Shown here piece by piece: positions 1 to 8,854 of a stretch of 64,000 bases of DNA. The notes beneath the pieces were generated by a model that was given only the letters and a program-made list of their open reading frames with translations, did not search any database and had not been told where the DNA came from. This DNA comes from an uncultured Acidobacteriaceae bacterium (lineage in GTDB: Bacteria; Acidobacteriota; Terriglobia; Terriglobales; Acidobacteriaceae). The position numbers and the translations under genes are program-made. Positions within the stretch are counted from its first letter, which is position 1, and every line of letters starts with the position of its first letter. The stretch is from positions 29,347-93,346 of the forward strand of contig CAIVDV010000024.1 of NCBI GenBank assembly GCA_903904755.1, written 5' to 3'.

Positions 1-2
1 AG

Positions 3-242
3 GACGTCAACCTTACCAGTGCCACCTTCACCGCCGCCTGCCTCGCCTGGTCCGTCTTCCGCGACGTCGATCTCGCAGGAGCATCCGTCGAAAATGCCTC
101 CCTCGCCGGAGCCACCTTCCGCGATGTCAACCTCAGCGGCGCAACTTTCTCCAACTGCCGCACAGATGGGCTCACCATCAACGGCATCTCTTTGGATGAC
201 CTGCTCGCAGCCTGGCGGCACATGAATCCCAACGCTCGGTAG
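3..242 (+). CDS. Pentapeptide-repeat protein, C-terminal part (5' end outside window)
   Basis: The frame is open from the window edge to the TAG at 240-242 and gives 79 residues. It reads as a run of A(D/N)LxxA(x)F-type five-residue units (for example DVNLTSATF, DVDLAGASV, DVNLSGATF), the signature of the right-handed quadrilateral beta-helix of pentapeptide-repeat proteins. The tail (LTINGISLDDLLAAWRHM) leaves the repeat and ends in a short helix, a common C-terminal cap. No start codon lies in the window, so length and function cannot be given. Pentapeptide proteins are often of unknown role; some mimic DNA. Confidence 0.75.
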   Translation, partial: DVNLTSATFTAACLAWSVFRDVDLAGASVENASLAGATFRDVNLSGATFSNCRTDGLTINGISLDDLLAAWRHMNPNAR

Positions 243-291
243 CCCGCAGTTGCCCCACTCCTCATTTCCCATGCGGCATCCACCCCCGTTG

Positions 292-303
292 TATCCTGAA
301 GCT
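292..303 (+). promoter_or_regulatory. -10-like hexamer 6 nt before the start codon
   Basis: TATCCT (292-297) is followed by six bases and then ATG 304. There is no Shine-Dalgarno upstream. This is one of nine similarly placed hexamers in the window and would give a leaderless mRNA. Confidence 0.4.
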
Positions 304-2424
304 ATGCATTCTTCCCCGGTGAACTCCCTGGCCAGCTCCGCCTCCTCCTACTTGCGCTCTGCGCGGCATCAGCCGGTGCAGTGGTATCCGTGGGGCCACG
401 AGGCATTCGCCCGCGCTCAGGCTGAGGACAAGCCGATTCTGCTCGATATCGGAGCCGTCTGGTGCCACTGGTGTCACGTGATGGACCGTGAGTCCTATGA
501 GGACATGGAACTCGCCCGCATTCTGAATCAGCACTTCATCGCCATCAAGGTTGACCGCGACGAGCGCCCGGACGTCGACTCCCGCTATCAGGCCGCGGTG
601 TCAGCGATCAGCGGGCAGGGTGGCTGGCCGCTGACCGCATTTCTCACGCCCGATGGCCGGCCATTCTTCGGTGGAACCTACTTTCCCGCCGACGACCGCT
701 ACGGCCGCCCCGGCTTCAAGCGCGTTCTGCTGACGATGTCCGACGTGTGGCGAACCCGCCGCGAAGAGGCACTGGAGTCCGCCGGCTCCGTTATGGCCGC
801 CGTGGACCAGAATGAAAACTTCTCCGGCCGGGGTCCCGAGCTCAATCTCGCAATCGTCGACCGCATTGTCGAGTCCATTCTCAAGCAGGCCGACCCGCGT
901 CATGGAGGCTTTGGCTCGCAGCCCAAATTCCCCCATCCGGCGGCCCTCGATCTCCTGCTGGAAGCTGCCATCCGCACCAACGATGATCGCGCCTACGAAA
1001 CGGCCCTGCTTACCCTCACCCGGATGAGCAAGGGCGGCGTCTACGACCAGCTCGCCGGCGGTTTCCACCGCTACTCCGTCGATGAGCGCTGGATTGTTCC
1101 GCACTTTGAAAAAATGCTGTATGACAACACCGAGCTGCTGCGGAACTATGTCCACGCCTACCAGAGCTTTGTGAAGCCGGAGTACGCCCAGATTGCCCAG
1201 GAAATCATCCTATGGATGCAGGCATCGCTGACTGACCGCGAGCGCGGCGGCTTCTACGCCTCCCAGGACGCCGACATTTCCTTTGAAGACGATGGCGACT
1301 ACTTTACCTGGACCCGTGCCGAAGCCCGTGCCGTGCTGACCGCAGAAGAGTTTGGCCTCGCCGCCCGTTACTGGGACATTGGCGAGGTCGGGGACATGCA
1401 CCACAATCCCCAGAAGAACGTTCTCCACATCCGCTTCAGCATCGAGGATGTCGCCCGCGATTGTGGTGTCAGCGACGAAGTCGCAGCCGAGCTGCTGACG
1501 AGCGCGCGCCGCAAGCTGCTGGAGGCGCGCAACCAGCGGCGTGCCCCGTTCATCGACCGCACCCTCTACACCAGTTGGAACGCCATGGCCATCACGGCCT
1601 GGCTTGAGGCTGCCCGCGTTCTGCGCCTTTCCGATGCCTGGGAGTTTGCCCTGAAATCGCTCGACCGCCTTCTGGTTGAGGCCTGGGACGGCCACGCCGA
1701 GCTAGGTCACGTCATTGCCTATGGCGAGGCCAGTGAGCCCGCGGAAGTTGTTCCGGGCACGCTCGACGACTACGCTTTCACCATCCACGCCTGCCTTGAG
1801 GCCTGGGGCTCCTCCGGCTCAATCGAGTACTACCAGTCTGCCCTCAAGCTGGCCACGGTGATGGTGGAGCGCTTCTACGACGGCGCCGCCGGTGCCTTCG
1901 TCGACCTGCCGCTGGACCGCTCGGGCGAGAGCCTGCTGGGGGCGCTCGCAGCCAATCGGAAGCCCCTGCAGGACGCCCCCACTCCGGCCGGCAACCCTGT
2001 TGCCGCTGCTGCACTGCTAAGGCTGGAGCAACTCAACGGCCGCAAGGAATTCCGTGCGATTGCCGAGAAAGTGCTCGGTGCCTTCTCTGCAGTCGTCGAG
2101 CACTTTGGCCTCTATGTCGGCACCTATGCTCTGGCGCTGGAAAAGCTTCTGCTCGAGCCGATGCAGATTGTCGTCGTTGGCGAAGGGCAGGAAGCCAGCC
2201 GCCTTGAAGCCCTGGCCACCGCCCGCTACGCTCCCAACAAGACCGTGATCCGGCTGAAGCGGCGCCATCTGCTGCCGGAAACGCTGCCCCCGGCCCTGGC
2301 GGAAACACTGACCCAGTTGCCGAAGCGGACGGAAGCCTTTGCCCTCGTCTGCCACGGCTACCGCTGCCTGCCACCCTGTGAAACCTCGGAGGAGTTGCTG
2401 TCCGCGATGGGCATCTCCGGCTAA
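304..2424 (+). CDS. DUF255 / thioredoxin domain-containing protein (YyaL/SPATA20 family)
   Basis: 707 residues. An N-terminal thioredoxin-like domain (about 1-165) carries the family motif WCHWCHVM with cysteines at residues 54 and 57. The rest resembles the (alpha/alpha)6 barrel of N-acylglucosamine epimerase-like proteins, with the conserved GGFHRYSVDERW and PHFEKMLYDN segments. Full length for the family (about 680-720). The family is widespread and its reaction is not established; a redox or sugar-related role is only presumed. I place the start at ATG 304: the conserved protein begins there and a -10-like hexamer lies just before it. The frame stays open upstream to TTG 250. Confidence 0.9.
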   Translation: MHSSPVNSLASSASSYLRSARHQPVQWYPWGHEAFARAQAEDKPILLDIGAVWCHWCHVMDRESYEDMELARILNQHFIAIKVDRDERPDVDSRYQAAVSAISGQGGWPLTAFLTPDGRPFFGGTYFPADDRYGRPGFKRVLLTMSDVWRTRREEALESAGSVMAAVDQNENFSGRGPELNLAIVDRIVESILKQADPRHGGFGSQPKFPHPAALDLLLEAAIRTNDDRAYETALLTLTRMSKGGVYDQLAGGFHRYSVDERWIVPHFEKMLYDNTELLRNYVHAYQSFVKPEYAQIAQEIILWMQASLTDRERGGFYASQDADISFEDDGDYFTWTRAEARAVLTAEEFGLAARYWDIGEVGDMHHNPQKNVLHIRFSIEDVARDCGVSDEVAAELLTSARRKLLEARNQRRAPFIDRTLYTSWNAMAITAWLEAARVLRLSDAWEFALKSLDRLLVEAWDGHAELGHVIAYGEASEPAEVVPGTLDDYAFTIHACLEAWGSSGSIEYYQSALKLATVMVERFYDGAAGAFVDLPLDRSGESLLGALAANRKPLQDAPTPAGNPVAAAALLRLEQLNGRKEFRAIAEKVLGAFSAVVEHFGLYVGTYALALEKLLLEPMQIVVVGEGQEASRLEALATARYAPNKTVIRLKRRHLLPETLPPALAETLTQLPKRTEAFALVCHGYRCLPPCETSEELLSAMGISG

Positions 2425-2438
2425 GTTTCAGTTACCCT

Positions 2439-3455
2439 CTACTCCGAGCCGAACAAATCATGGGCTGCGGGGGGCAGCGCCGTCGGGTCCACCGCAGCCT
2501 GGGGTGCCTGCCCCTGCGCTTCCCGCGCGCTGTGTGCGATCTGCCCGGCTTTTGCCCCGTCAAATCCATGGAAGGTCCGATAGGGATCGCCGGGCAACAC
2601 TCCTTCCGCCTCCAGCGCAATCCTCAGCCGCCGCCGGAACTCCCGCATTGCGGGTACCTGGCGCGCAGGCTGCACCCGGAAGAGCACGGGATAGACCACT
2701 TCAGGCCCACGGATGGCGTCCACCCCCGGCAGCACCGGATCGCTCAAAAACAGCTCCCGGTACTCAGGGTCGTTGCGGAACTCCAACGCCAGCTTTCTCA
2801 GCAGCCCCAGAGCCCGTTCCGGCGGAACAGAAATATCGATCGAAATCGGCAGATTCACCAGCGTAAAGTCCCGGCTCAGGTTTGCCACCGTCGTTATCTG
2901 CGAGTTCGGCACGACGTACAGCGTCCCGTCGGAGTCGCGAATCTCGGTACGCCGCAGCGTCATCGCCTCCACGACGCCGCTCATCCCGGTCAGCCGGACC
3001 TGGTCGCCCACGTTGAACTGGTCCTCCAGCAAAATCAGCGCACCATTCAGGATGTCCTTCACAATCGTCTGCGCGGCCAGGCCAATCGCAATCCCCGCCA
3101 CCCCGGCAGAGGCCAGCAGCGGTCCGAGGTTGACGCCAAGAATTGTCAGCATTTGAAGTGCTGTCAAAGTCCATAACACGGCATTGAGGGTGGTCTGCAG
3201 CACCCCGGCCATGGTCTTGACCTGCGACCGATGGCCTGGGCTGGCAGGGCCCCGCTCTGCCACCGTGACCATCCGCCGCGTACTCATCCTGATGATTCGG
3301 CTCAGGATAAGCGTCACAATCAGAATTGTGAGCAGGTGCGGCAGCTTGGCGTGCAGAAACTCCTGCCCGTCCGCGATCCACTCGTCGAGCACCTTGCCAA
3401 GGAAGCGCCCTTCCGCAAAGATTCCAGTACGTAACATGGCCGCAAAAAGAATCAT
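2439..3455 (-). CDS. Mechanosensitive ion channel, MscS family
   Basis: 338 residues of an inner-membrane small-conductance mechanosensitive channel. Hydrophobic helices lie near residues 38-56 and 85-112. A pore helix is rich in Gly/Ala (LASAGVAGIAIGLAAQ), and the beta domain follows (LEDQFNVGDQVRLTG, then VVPNSQI). This is the MscS core order. ATG 3455 is preferred over GTG 3461 because GGGAG sits about 7 nt upstream of it. The C-terminal 40 residues are Ala/Gln/Pro-rich and look disordered. Transcribed divergently from the small secreted-protein cluster. Releases solutes on hypo-osmotic shock in the known members. Confidence 0.92.
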   Translation of the reverse strand: MILFAAMLRTGIFAEGRFLGKVLDEWIADGQEFLHAKLPHLLTILIVTLILSRIIRMSTRRMVTVAERGPASPGHRSQVKTMAGVLQTTLNAVLWTLTALQMLTILGVNLGPLLASAGVAGIAIGLAAQTIVKDILNGALILLEDQFNVGDQVRLTGMSGVVEAMTLRRTEIRDSDGTLYVVPNSQITTVANLSRDFTLVNLPISIDISVPPERALGLLRKLALEFRNDPEYRELFLSDPVLPGVDAIRGPEVVYPVLFRVQPARQVPAMREFRRRLRIALEAEGVLPGDPYRTFHGFDGAKAGQIAHSAREAQGQAPQAAVDPTALPPAAHDLFGSE

Positions 3456-3483
3456 GGTCACTCTCCCTCTTTCTTTCTATACT
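3455..3483 (+). promoter_or_regulatory. Promoter of the four-paralog cluster (leaderless type)
   Basis: TGGTCA (3455-3460), a 17-nt spacer and TATACT (3478-3483) form a fair sigma-70-type promoter. ATG 3490 comes 6 nt after the -10, so transcription would start at or next to the start codon. The -35 overlaps the start region of the divergent mscS gene. Confidence 0.5.
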
Positions 3484-3489
3484 GTCGCC

Positions 3490-3945
3490 ATGAAAAGTCC
3501 GGAATTTCCTGTGAAATCGGTCAGGCGAATGGGGGCAAAGCCGCTGGTGCGCGCTCTCTGCTGCCTGGTCATGTGTGCTGCCGTCCCGCTGGCCGGCGGA
3601 CTTGCGGTTGGCCAGATGCCCCCCGGTCCTCCGGGTTCTTCCCGTCCCGACACCTTGCCCCCTCTTCCCCCCGGGGCAGACATGCACCCCGACGGAGTTC
3701 GGCTGCTTAAGGACTCCATGATTCAGCAGGACAACCAGAAGAAGGTTGCCGAAGAGAATCGAGTCCGCCAGCAGCAGCTCGCTGACGACACCGCCAAACT
3801 CCTCGCCCTGGCCACCGAGCTGAAAGCCGAAATGGACAAGACCAGCAAAGACACGCTGAACATGAACTACGTCCGGAAGGCCGAACAGATTGAAAAGCTC
3901 GCTCACCAGCTCCGCGACAAGATGAAAGCATCTCTGGGGAACTGA
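3490..3945 (+). CDS. Small secreted protein, paralog 1 of 4 (EKLAH family)
   Basis: 151 residues that I do not recognise. A signal peptide (hydrophobic LVRALCCLVMCAAVPLAGGL) is followed by a Pro/Gly-rich linker (QMPPGPPGSS) and a charged helical C-terminal half. That half ends QIEKLAHQLRDKMKAS. The same pattern, LxLAxxLxxE(V/M) then about 20 residues then (I/V)E(K/H)LAHxxxxxM, recurs in the next three genes, so these are tandem paralogs. The heptad-like spacing suggests a coiled coil. ATG 3490 is chosen because the signal peptide starts there and a -10 lies just upstream. The stop is 4 nt before the next gene. Likely periplasmic; function unknown. Confidence 0.8.
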   Translation: MKSPEFPVKSVRRMGAKPLVRALCCLVMCAAVPLAGGLAVGQMPPGPPGSSRPDTLPPLPPGADMHPDGVRLLKDSMIQQDNQKKVAEENRVRQQQLADDTAKLLALATELKAEMDKTSKDTLNMNYVRKAEQIEKLAHQLRDKMKASLGN

Positions 3946-3949
3946 GCCC

Positions 3950-4378
3950 ATGCCTGCAACGTCTCCAGTCCGTCGCAGCCTTGTTGCCGCTTCCGCGGTC
4001 TCCCGCGCTTGTGTGGTTGCTTTGTGCATGGCCACCTTTGCCAACGGAATAGCTCAGGCGCCCGGAGGCCCGGTTACCGGAAACAATCACGTTCCCGTCA
4101 ACCCGCTCGCGAATCGCTACACCGATGGTGCCGGACTCTTCGACGACACACCCAAAGTCAAGCTCGATCCGAAACAGGTCGAGGTGGTCAACCGGCTCCG
4201 TCTGGAAACCATGCAATCGGAAACCGACAAGGTCCTGCTGCTGGCTCGCCATCTGAATGCCGAGGTCCGCCGGGACCTTCCCGAAGCAGCCCGCGCCCGG
4301 GAACTTGCCGAGGCTGCCCAGGTTGAGCATCTGGCCCACGTCGTCCAGCAGTTGATGAAAGCAAGCGCAGGAAACTGA
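3950..4378 (+). CDS. Small secreted protein, paralog 2 of 4
   Basis: 142 residues. The N-terminal hydrophobic segment (about 14-33) ends near IAQAPGG and looks like a cleavable signal peptide. The C-terminal half carries the shared family pattern: LLLARHLNAEVR, then QVEHLAHVVQQLMKASAGN. It ends in KASxGN like paralog 1, whereas paralogs 3 and 4 end in ESWAR, so the array looks like two pairs. It begins 4 nt after the previous stop and is very probably co-transcribed. No known domain; role unknown. Confidence 0.78.
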   Translation: MPATSPVRRSLVAASAVSRACVVALCMATFANGIAQAPGGPVTGNNHVPVNPLANRYTDGAGLFDDTPKVKLDPKQVEVVNRLRLETMQSETDKVLLLARHLNAEVRRDLPEAARARELAEAAQVEHLAHVVQQLMKASAGN

Positions 4379-4407
4379 TTTTCGGCAGGGAAGGGAACTC
4401 CGCACGC

Positions 4408-4836
4408 ATGATTCTTCGCGCAACCAATCCGGCTGGTGGCCTGCTCCTCCCCCGCGTCTTGCGCTGGTCCGTTGTCCTTGCCACCCTGGCGGCTTCCGCG
4501 GCTTCCGGGGTTCCGGCCCAGCAAAGCTCAAACCCCTTCTATCGCCCCGGCGAGCAGATTCGCACCATTCCTGCCAACGGTGCTGATGCGGCGTCCGGGA
4601 GCACGTCGGCAAATATCCCCATGGACAAGAAAGCCGCCGATGAGCTCAACCGGAAGCGCGTGAGCGATCTTGAAAAGCGCACGGCCCGCATGGTGGAGCT
4701 CGCCCGCCATCTCACGGAAGAGGTTTCCACCCAGCCGCAGGCCAACTCAGTTGCCCAGCAGTTGAAGCAGTTGGAAGAAATTGAGAAGCTGGCGCATCAT
4801 GTCCAGCAGCGCATGACCGAGTCCTGGGCACGCTGA
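4408..4836 (+). CDS. Small secreted protein, paralog 3 of 4
   Basis: 142 residues. Signal-type hydrophobic stretch at about 16-34, then AQQSSNPFYRPGE, closely matched in paralog 4 (AQQSTNPLYPTRE). The C-terminal helix holds RMVELARHLTEEVS and EEIEKLAHHVQQRMTESWAR. This is the clearest statement of the family motif. Separated from paralog 2 by 29 nt without a visible terminator. Unrecognised function; possibly a periplasmic helical protein that self-associates. Confidence 0.8.
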   Translation: MILRATNPAGGLLLPRVLRWSVVLATLAASAASGVPAQQSSNPFYRPGEQIRTIPANGADAASGSTSANIPMDKKAADELNRKRVSDLEKRTARMVELARHLTEEVSTQPQANSVAQQLKQLEEIEKLAHHVQQRMTESWAR

Positions 4837-4887
4837 TTCGGTCCGGCGCCCACCAGCGACAGTCCGGCAATTTCGAAAGGCACCAGC

Positions 4888-5325
4888 ATGGCAGACGGCA
4901 CGCAAGCAGAGGCCGGCACACTTCGAAAGCGCGGCTGGATCCGTGCATTCTTTGTGGCAGCGTCGGTGATTCTAGCCGCGGTCGTCGCAATCGTTGCCCA
5001 GCAGAGCACCAACCCCCTGTATCCCACCCGCGAAAACGCCACTCCGTCTCCACCGGCACAGGCCGATGGAAGCCCAAATCAGTTCGACCCCTTCGCCCGG
5101 CCCACTGAGGAGCAGCGCAAGGCCCTCGCAGCCATGAATCTTCAGCGCCGCAAAGACCTCGTCACCCAAACCGACCGCATGGTGGAGCTCGCCGGCAAGC
5201 TCAACGACGAGGTCAGCAAAGACCCCGCGGCACGCGTGACCGAAGTGCAACTGATACAAGTGGCCGAGATTGAAAAGCTCGCCCATCAGGCCCAGCACCG
5301 CATGAAGGAATCCTGGGCCCGGTGA
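4888..5325 (+). CDS. Small secreted or membrane-anchored protein, paralog 4 of 4
   Basis: 145 residues. Unlike its siblings, a 17-residue hydrophilic N-terminus precedes one hydrophobic segment (about 19-37, FFVAASVILAAVVAIVAQQ). It may therefore stay as an N-in anchored protein rather than be cleaved. After a Pro-rich linker it carries RMVELAGKLNDEVS and EIEKLAHQAQHRMKESWAR, near-identical to paralog 3. It is the last of the array. A short hairpin and a separate promoter follow before the E1 gene. Function unknown. Confidence 0.8.
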   Translation: MADGTQAEAGTLRKRGWIRAFFVAASVILAAVVAIVAQQSTNPLYPTRENATPSPPAQADGSPNQFDPFARPTEEQRKALAAMNLQRRKDLVTQTDRMVELAGKLNDEVSKDPAARVTEVQLIQVAEIEKLAHQAQHRMKESWAR

Positions 5326-5338
5326 GGATTTTTCTCCG

Positions 5339-5353
5339 GCGGCAGACTGCCGC
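5339..5353 (+). terminator. Short hairpin after the paralog array
   Basis: GCGGCA, loop GAC, TGCCGC: a 6-bp stem followed by TTGTGAC, not a real U-tract. A weak terminator candidate separating the array from the E1 gene. Confidence 0.3.
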
Positions 5354-5393
5354 TTGTGACAGATGTCATCTTCCCCCTTCATGAGAGGGTTGG

Positions 5394-5399
5394 TACAAT
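5394..5399 (+). promoter_or_regulatory. Probable -10 of the E1 gene
   Basis: TACAAT lies 73 nt upstream of the chosen GTG start. No clear -35 is seen. It lies inside the longer open frame from 5356, an argument against that longer start. Confidence 0.4.
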
Positions 5400-5472
5400 C
5401 GACTGGTCTGAGCCGTGGCATAGCCATGGTCGTTGCGTGAGCCCCATACGGGTTCCCGGGAGGGTTCGAACA

Positions 5473-7680
5473 GTGAGCGAGCTGGCATCCACAACCAAGG
5501 AGGCAGAACTGGGCACCGCCCGTGCCGCAACTGTTGCTGAAAGCTTCCGCTCGTGGGGCACACAGCCCCTTACCCCGGCGCAGTTGGTACACGTGTATCG
5601 GCTCATGTATACGTCGCGCTGCATCGACGACCGTGAAATCATGCTCAAGCGCCAGCAGAAGATTTTCTTCCAGATCTCCGGCGCAGGCCACGAAGCTCTC
5701 CAGGTGGCAGCCGCCCTCGCGCTCCGCCCCGGCTACGACTGGTTCGTCCCCTACTATCGAGACCGCGGCCTGTGCGTCGCACTTGGCGTTACGCCGGAAG
5801 AGATGTTTCTGCAGGCCGTTGGCGCGGAAGCAGACCCTGCCAGCGGTGGTCGCCAGATGCCCACGCACTGGTCCAGCCCGGAACTCCACATCGTCAGCAC
5901 CTCATCCTCCACCGCCACCCAGGTCCTCCACGGCGTCGGCGTGGCTGAAGCAGGCCGCTACTTTGGCCGTTTCCCGAAGGCCAGCGCGCCTGCCACCGAC
6001 GACTACCGCGCCTACTCGGATGTGAGCTTCCACGCCGACGAGGTCGTCCTCACCTGCATTGGGGAGGGTTCCACATCCCAGGGCGAGTTCTGGGAGGCTC
6101 TGAACACCGCCAGCAACCAGAAGCTGCCCCTTATCATCCTCGTCGAGGACAATGGCTACGCGATCTCCACACCGGTTGAGGTGAACACGCCAGGCGGCAA
6201 CATCTCCCGACTCGTGGCCAACTTCCCGAACTTCTTCTTTGCGGAAGTTGATGGAACGGATCCTGAAGTCAGCTTCCACGCCTTTGCCCAGGCCGCCGAG
6301 TGGTGCCGCGCCGGCAAGGGCCCCGCATTGGTGCATGGCCACTGCATTCGTCCCTATTCCCACTCCCTCTCTGACGATGACAAGCTCTATCGCTCTGCCG
6401 CCGAGCGCGAAGCGGACGCGATGCGCGACCCACTGCACAAGCTGCAGATGCGCATTCTTCGCGAAGGCATCCTCACTGAGGCGGGCATCAACGCGCTCGA
6501 AAGGCAGGTTGATATTGAGGTTGAGGCCGCAGCCGAGCGCGCCCTGGCAGCTCCCATTCCGCAGGCTTCCAGCATTCTTCGCCACGTCTACTCTGAGGAT
6601 TACGACCCCACCCGCCCCGAGCTGGCCAGCGAGCCCGCCGCCAATGGCAAAGCCACCCAGCGCACGATGGCCGACCTGATCAACGTTTGCCTGCGCGACG
6701 AAATGCGCCGCGACCCCCGCATCCTCATCTACGGGGAAGACGTTGCCGACGCCAGCCGCGAAGCCGCGCTGAAGGAAGTGAAAGGCAAGGGCGGCGTTTT
6801 CAAGCTCACCGCCGGCCTTCAGACCGAGTTTGGCTCGGGCCGCGTCTTCAACTCACCGCTGGCTGAGGCCAACATTGTCGGACGCGCCATTGGCTACGCC
6901 GCCCGCGGCCTCAAGCCTGTCGTGGAAATCCAGTTCTTCGACTACATTTGGCCCGCCATGCACCAGATTCGCAACGAGCTCTCCGTCATGCGCTGGCGAT
7001 CCAACGGCCGCTTCCGTGTGCCGGTCGTCATTCGCGTGCCCATCGGCGGCTACCTTACCGGCGGCTCCATCTACCACTCTCAGTCCGGCGAATCCATCTT
7101 TACCCACATCCCCGGCCTGCGCGTGGTCTTCCCCTCGAACGCACTGGATGCCAACGGCCTGCTGCGCACCGCCATCCGCTGCGACGACCCAGTGCTCTTT
7201 CTCGAGCACAAGCGCCTCTATCGCGAGACCTACGGCCGCGCTGCTTATCCCGGCCCGGACTATATGATTCCCTTCGGCAAGGCCGCCGTTGTGCGTCCCG
7301 GAACCGACGTCACCATGATCACCTACGGCGCTGTGGTGCCCCGCGCACTGCAGGCCGCCCAGCGCGCAGAGACCGAACACGGCATCCAAACCGAGGTCAT
7401 CGACCTGCGCACTCTCAACCCCTACGACTGGGAGGCTATCGCCACCAGCGTGAAAAAGACCAACCGCGTCATCGTCGCCTACGAAGACATGAAGAGCTGG
7501 GGCTACGGCGCTGAAATTGCCGCCCGCATTGCCGACGAACTCTTTGAGGATCTCGACGCCCCAGTGCGCCGGGTCGCCTCCATGGACACCTTTGTTGCCT
7601 ATCAGCCGGCGCTGGAAGACGTAATCCTTCCCCAGCCGGAAGACATGCTGCAAGCCATCGTTGATCTGCGGCGATTCTAG
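5473..7680 (+). CDS. 2-oxoacid dehydrogenase E1, fused alpha and beta subunits (thiamine-dependent)
   Basis: 735 residues. The N-terminal half is E1-alpha with the ThDP motif ([15 protein letters not shown] ending in VEDN). The C-terminal half is E1-beta ([39 protein letters not shown]). Such fusions of the branched-chain type occur in several phyla. The enzyme decarboxylates a 2-oxoacid and passes the acyl group to a lipoyl E2; no E2 or E3 gene is nearby. GTG 5473 is chosen because GGGAGG sits 9 nt upstream and the longer frame from GTG 5356 runs through the putative promoter. Substrate (branched-chain, pyruvate or other) cannot be fixed from sequence alone. Confidence 0.9.
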   Translation: MSELASTTKEAELGTARAATVAESFRSWGTQPLTPAQLVHVYRLMYTSRCIDDREIMLKRQQKIFFQISGAGHEALQVAAALALRPGYDWFVPYYRDRGLCVALGVTPEEMFLQAVGAEADPASGGRQMPTHWSSPELHIVSTSSSTATQVLHGVGVAEAGRYFGRFPKASAPATDDYRAYSDVSFHADEVVLTCIGEGSTSQGEFWEALNTASNQKLPLIILVEDNGYAISTPVEVNTPGGNISRLVANFPNFFFAEVDGTDPEVSFHAFAQAAEWCRAGKGPALVHGHCIRPYSHSLSDDDKLYRSAAEREADAMRDPLHKLQMRILREGILTEAGINALERQVDIEVEAAAERALAAPIPQASSILRHVYSEDYDPTRPELASEPAANGKATQRTMADLINVCLRDEMRRDPRILIYGEDVADASREAALKEVKGKGGVFKLTAGLQTEFGSGRVFNSPLAEANIVGRAIGYAARGLKPVVEIQFFDYIWPAMHQIRNELSVMRWRSNGRFRVPVVIRVPIGGYLTGGSIYHSQSGESIFTHIPGLRVVFPSNALDANGLLRTAIRCDDPVLFLEHKRLYRETYGRAAYPGPDYMIPFGKAAVVRPGTDVTMITYGAVVPRALQAAQRAETEHGIQTEVIDLRTLNPYDWEAIATSVKKTNRVIVAYEDMKSWGYGAEIAARIADELFEDLDAPVRRVASMDTFVAYQPALEDVILPQPEDMLQAIVDLRRF

Positions 7681-7765
7681 GAGCGCCCGGTCCCCACTGA
7701 CTGAATTTCTGCAAGAGGCCGTTCGCGGATATTCCCCCACCCCAGGAATCTTCAGGAGTCCCGCT

Positions 7766-8836
7766 TTGCCGCTGGAGACATCCCCCAGTCGAGTCCTCAT
7801 CTATCGCCAGGGCAGCCTCGGCGATACCCTCGTTGCGCTGCCGTGCTTTCATCTCATCGCACGCAGCTTCCCACAGGCCCAGCGTCATCTGCTCACCAAC
7901 TTCCCGGTCCATTCCAAGGCACCAGCCGCCGCCGCGGTGCTGGGTGGTTCCGGCTTTGTTCAGGGCTATCTGCGCTATAACACCGGCACCCGCAGTCCCC
8001 GGGAACTCCTCCGCCTCGTCCGGGAAATTCGACGATTCAAGCCCGACCTCCTTGTCTACCTGATGCCCGTCCGTGCTCCGCAGGACGCCGAGCGCGACCG
8101 TCGATTTTTCCGCTACGCCTGCGGCATCCGGCGCATTGTCGGCCTGCCGCAGCGCGACGAGCGCGACCGCATCCTCGACCCGGTAACCGGAATGTACGAG
8201 CCGGAATCTGCGCGCCTTGCCCGGATGATTGCGGAACTCGGCCCCGCCGCCCCGGATATCGCGGAAAACCGAAGCCTCTGCCTTACTCCGGAAGAGCGGG
8301 AAAAGGCCCGCGAGGTTCTCGCCCCCCTCGGTGGCCAGCGCTTTTTTGTCATCGGCCCGGGAACCAAAATGCAGGCGAAAGACTGGGGCCAGGATAACTG
8401 GCGCGCCCTCGCCGCTGAACTCAGCTCCCAATATCCAGGGCACGGTCTCGCGCTGGTCGGTGCGCCGGAGGAGTCGGAAACCAGTGACGTTGTTGCCCAG
8501 GGCTGGAACGGCCCAAACGTGAATCTCTGCGGTAAGCTCTCACCGCGAGAAACCGCCGCCGTCATTGAGCATGCCCGCGTCTTCCTCGGACCGGACTCCG
8601 GCCCCATGCATCTCGCCGCCTCTACCGGGGTGCCCGCCGTCATCGCTTTTTCCGCCCGCGGCCTTCCGGGCGTCTGGTTCCCGGCCGGCACGGAAAATCG
8701 CGTCATTTATCATAAGACCAGTTGCTTTGGCTGCAACCTGGAAACCTGCATCGAAGAGCAGCGCCGTTGTCTCACCGCGATAACCGTCACTGAGATGGCG
8801 AACGCAGTTGCAAGCGTCCTGTCCCCAGGGCGATAA
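7766..8836 (+). CDS. Glycosyltransferase family 9 (ADP-heptose:LPS heptosyltransferase-like)
   Basis: 356 residues with GT-B fold. The N-terminal RVLIYRQGSLGDTLVALP is the acceptor-side motif. GPDSGPMHLAASTGVP near the C-terminus is the GT9 donor-site motif. A Cys cluster (CFGCNLETC) follows, as in many GT9 enzymes. It should transfer a heptose from an ADP-activated donor to the LPS core. Start TTG 7766 is supported by AGGAG 7 nt upstream; the frame is open further into the E1 stop. It heads a four-gene run with hldD, gmhA and hldE, which make its probable donor. Confidence 0.88.
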   Translation: MPLETSPSRVLIYRQGSLGDTLVALPCFHLIARSFPQAQRHLLTNFPVHSKAPAAAAVLGGSGFVQGYLRYNTGTRSPRELLRLVREIRRFKPDLLVYLMPVRAPQDAERDRRFFRYACGIRRIVGLPQRDERDRILDPVTGMYEPESARLARMIAELGPAAPDIAENRSLCLTPEEREKAREVLAPLGGQRFFVIGPGTKMQAKDWGQDNWRALAAELSSQYPGHGLALVGAPEESETSDVVAQGWNGPNVNLCGKLSPRETAAVIEHARVFLGPDSGPMHLAASTGVPAVIAFSARGLPGVWFPAGTENRVIYHKTSCFGCNLETCIEEQRRCLTAITVTEMANAVASVLSPGR

Positions 8837-8854
8837 CAGGGAGAATCGACCATC

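Noticed and set aside
2764..4044. 426-residue frame on the minus strand across mscS and paralog 1
   Set aside because: It is antisense to two well-supported genes and has no domain; GC-rich DNA gives long shadow frames.
5461..5480. T-loop-like GGTTCGAA resembling a tRNA
   Set aside because: No acceptor stem or other arms around it.
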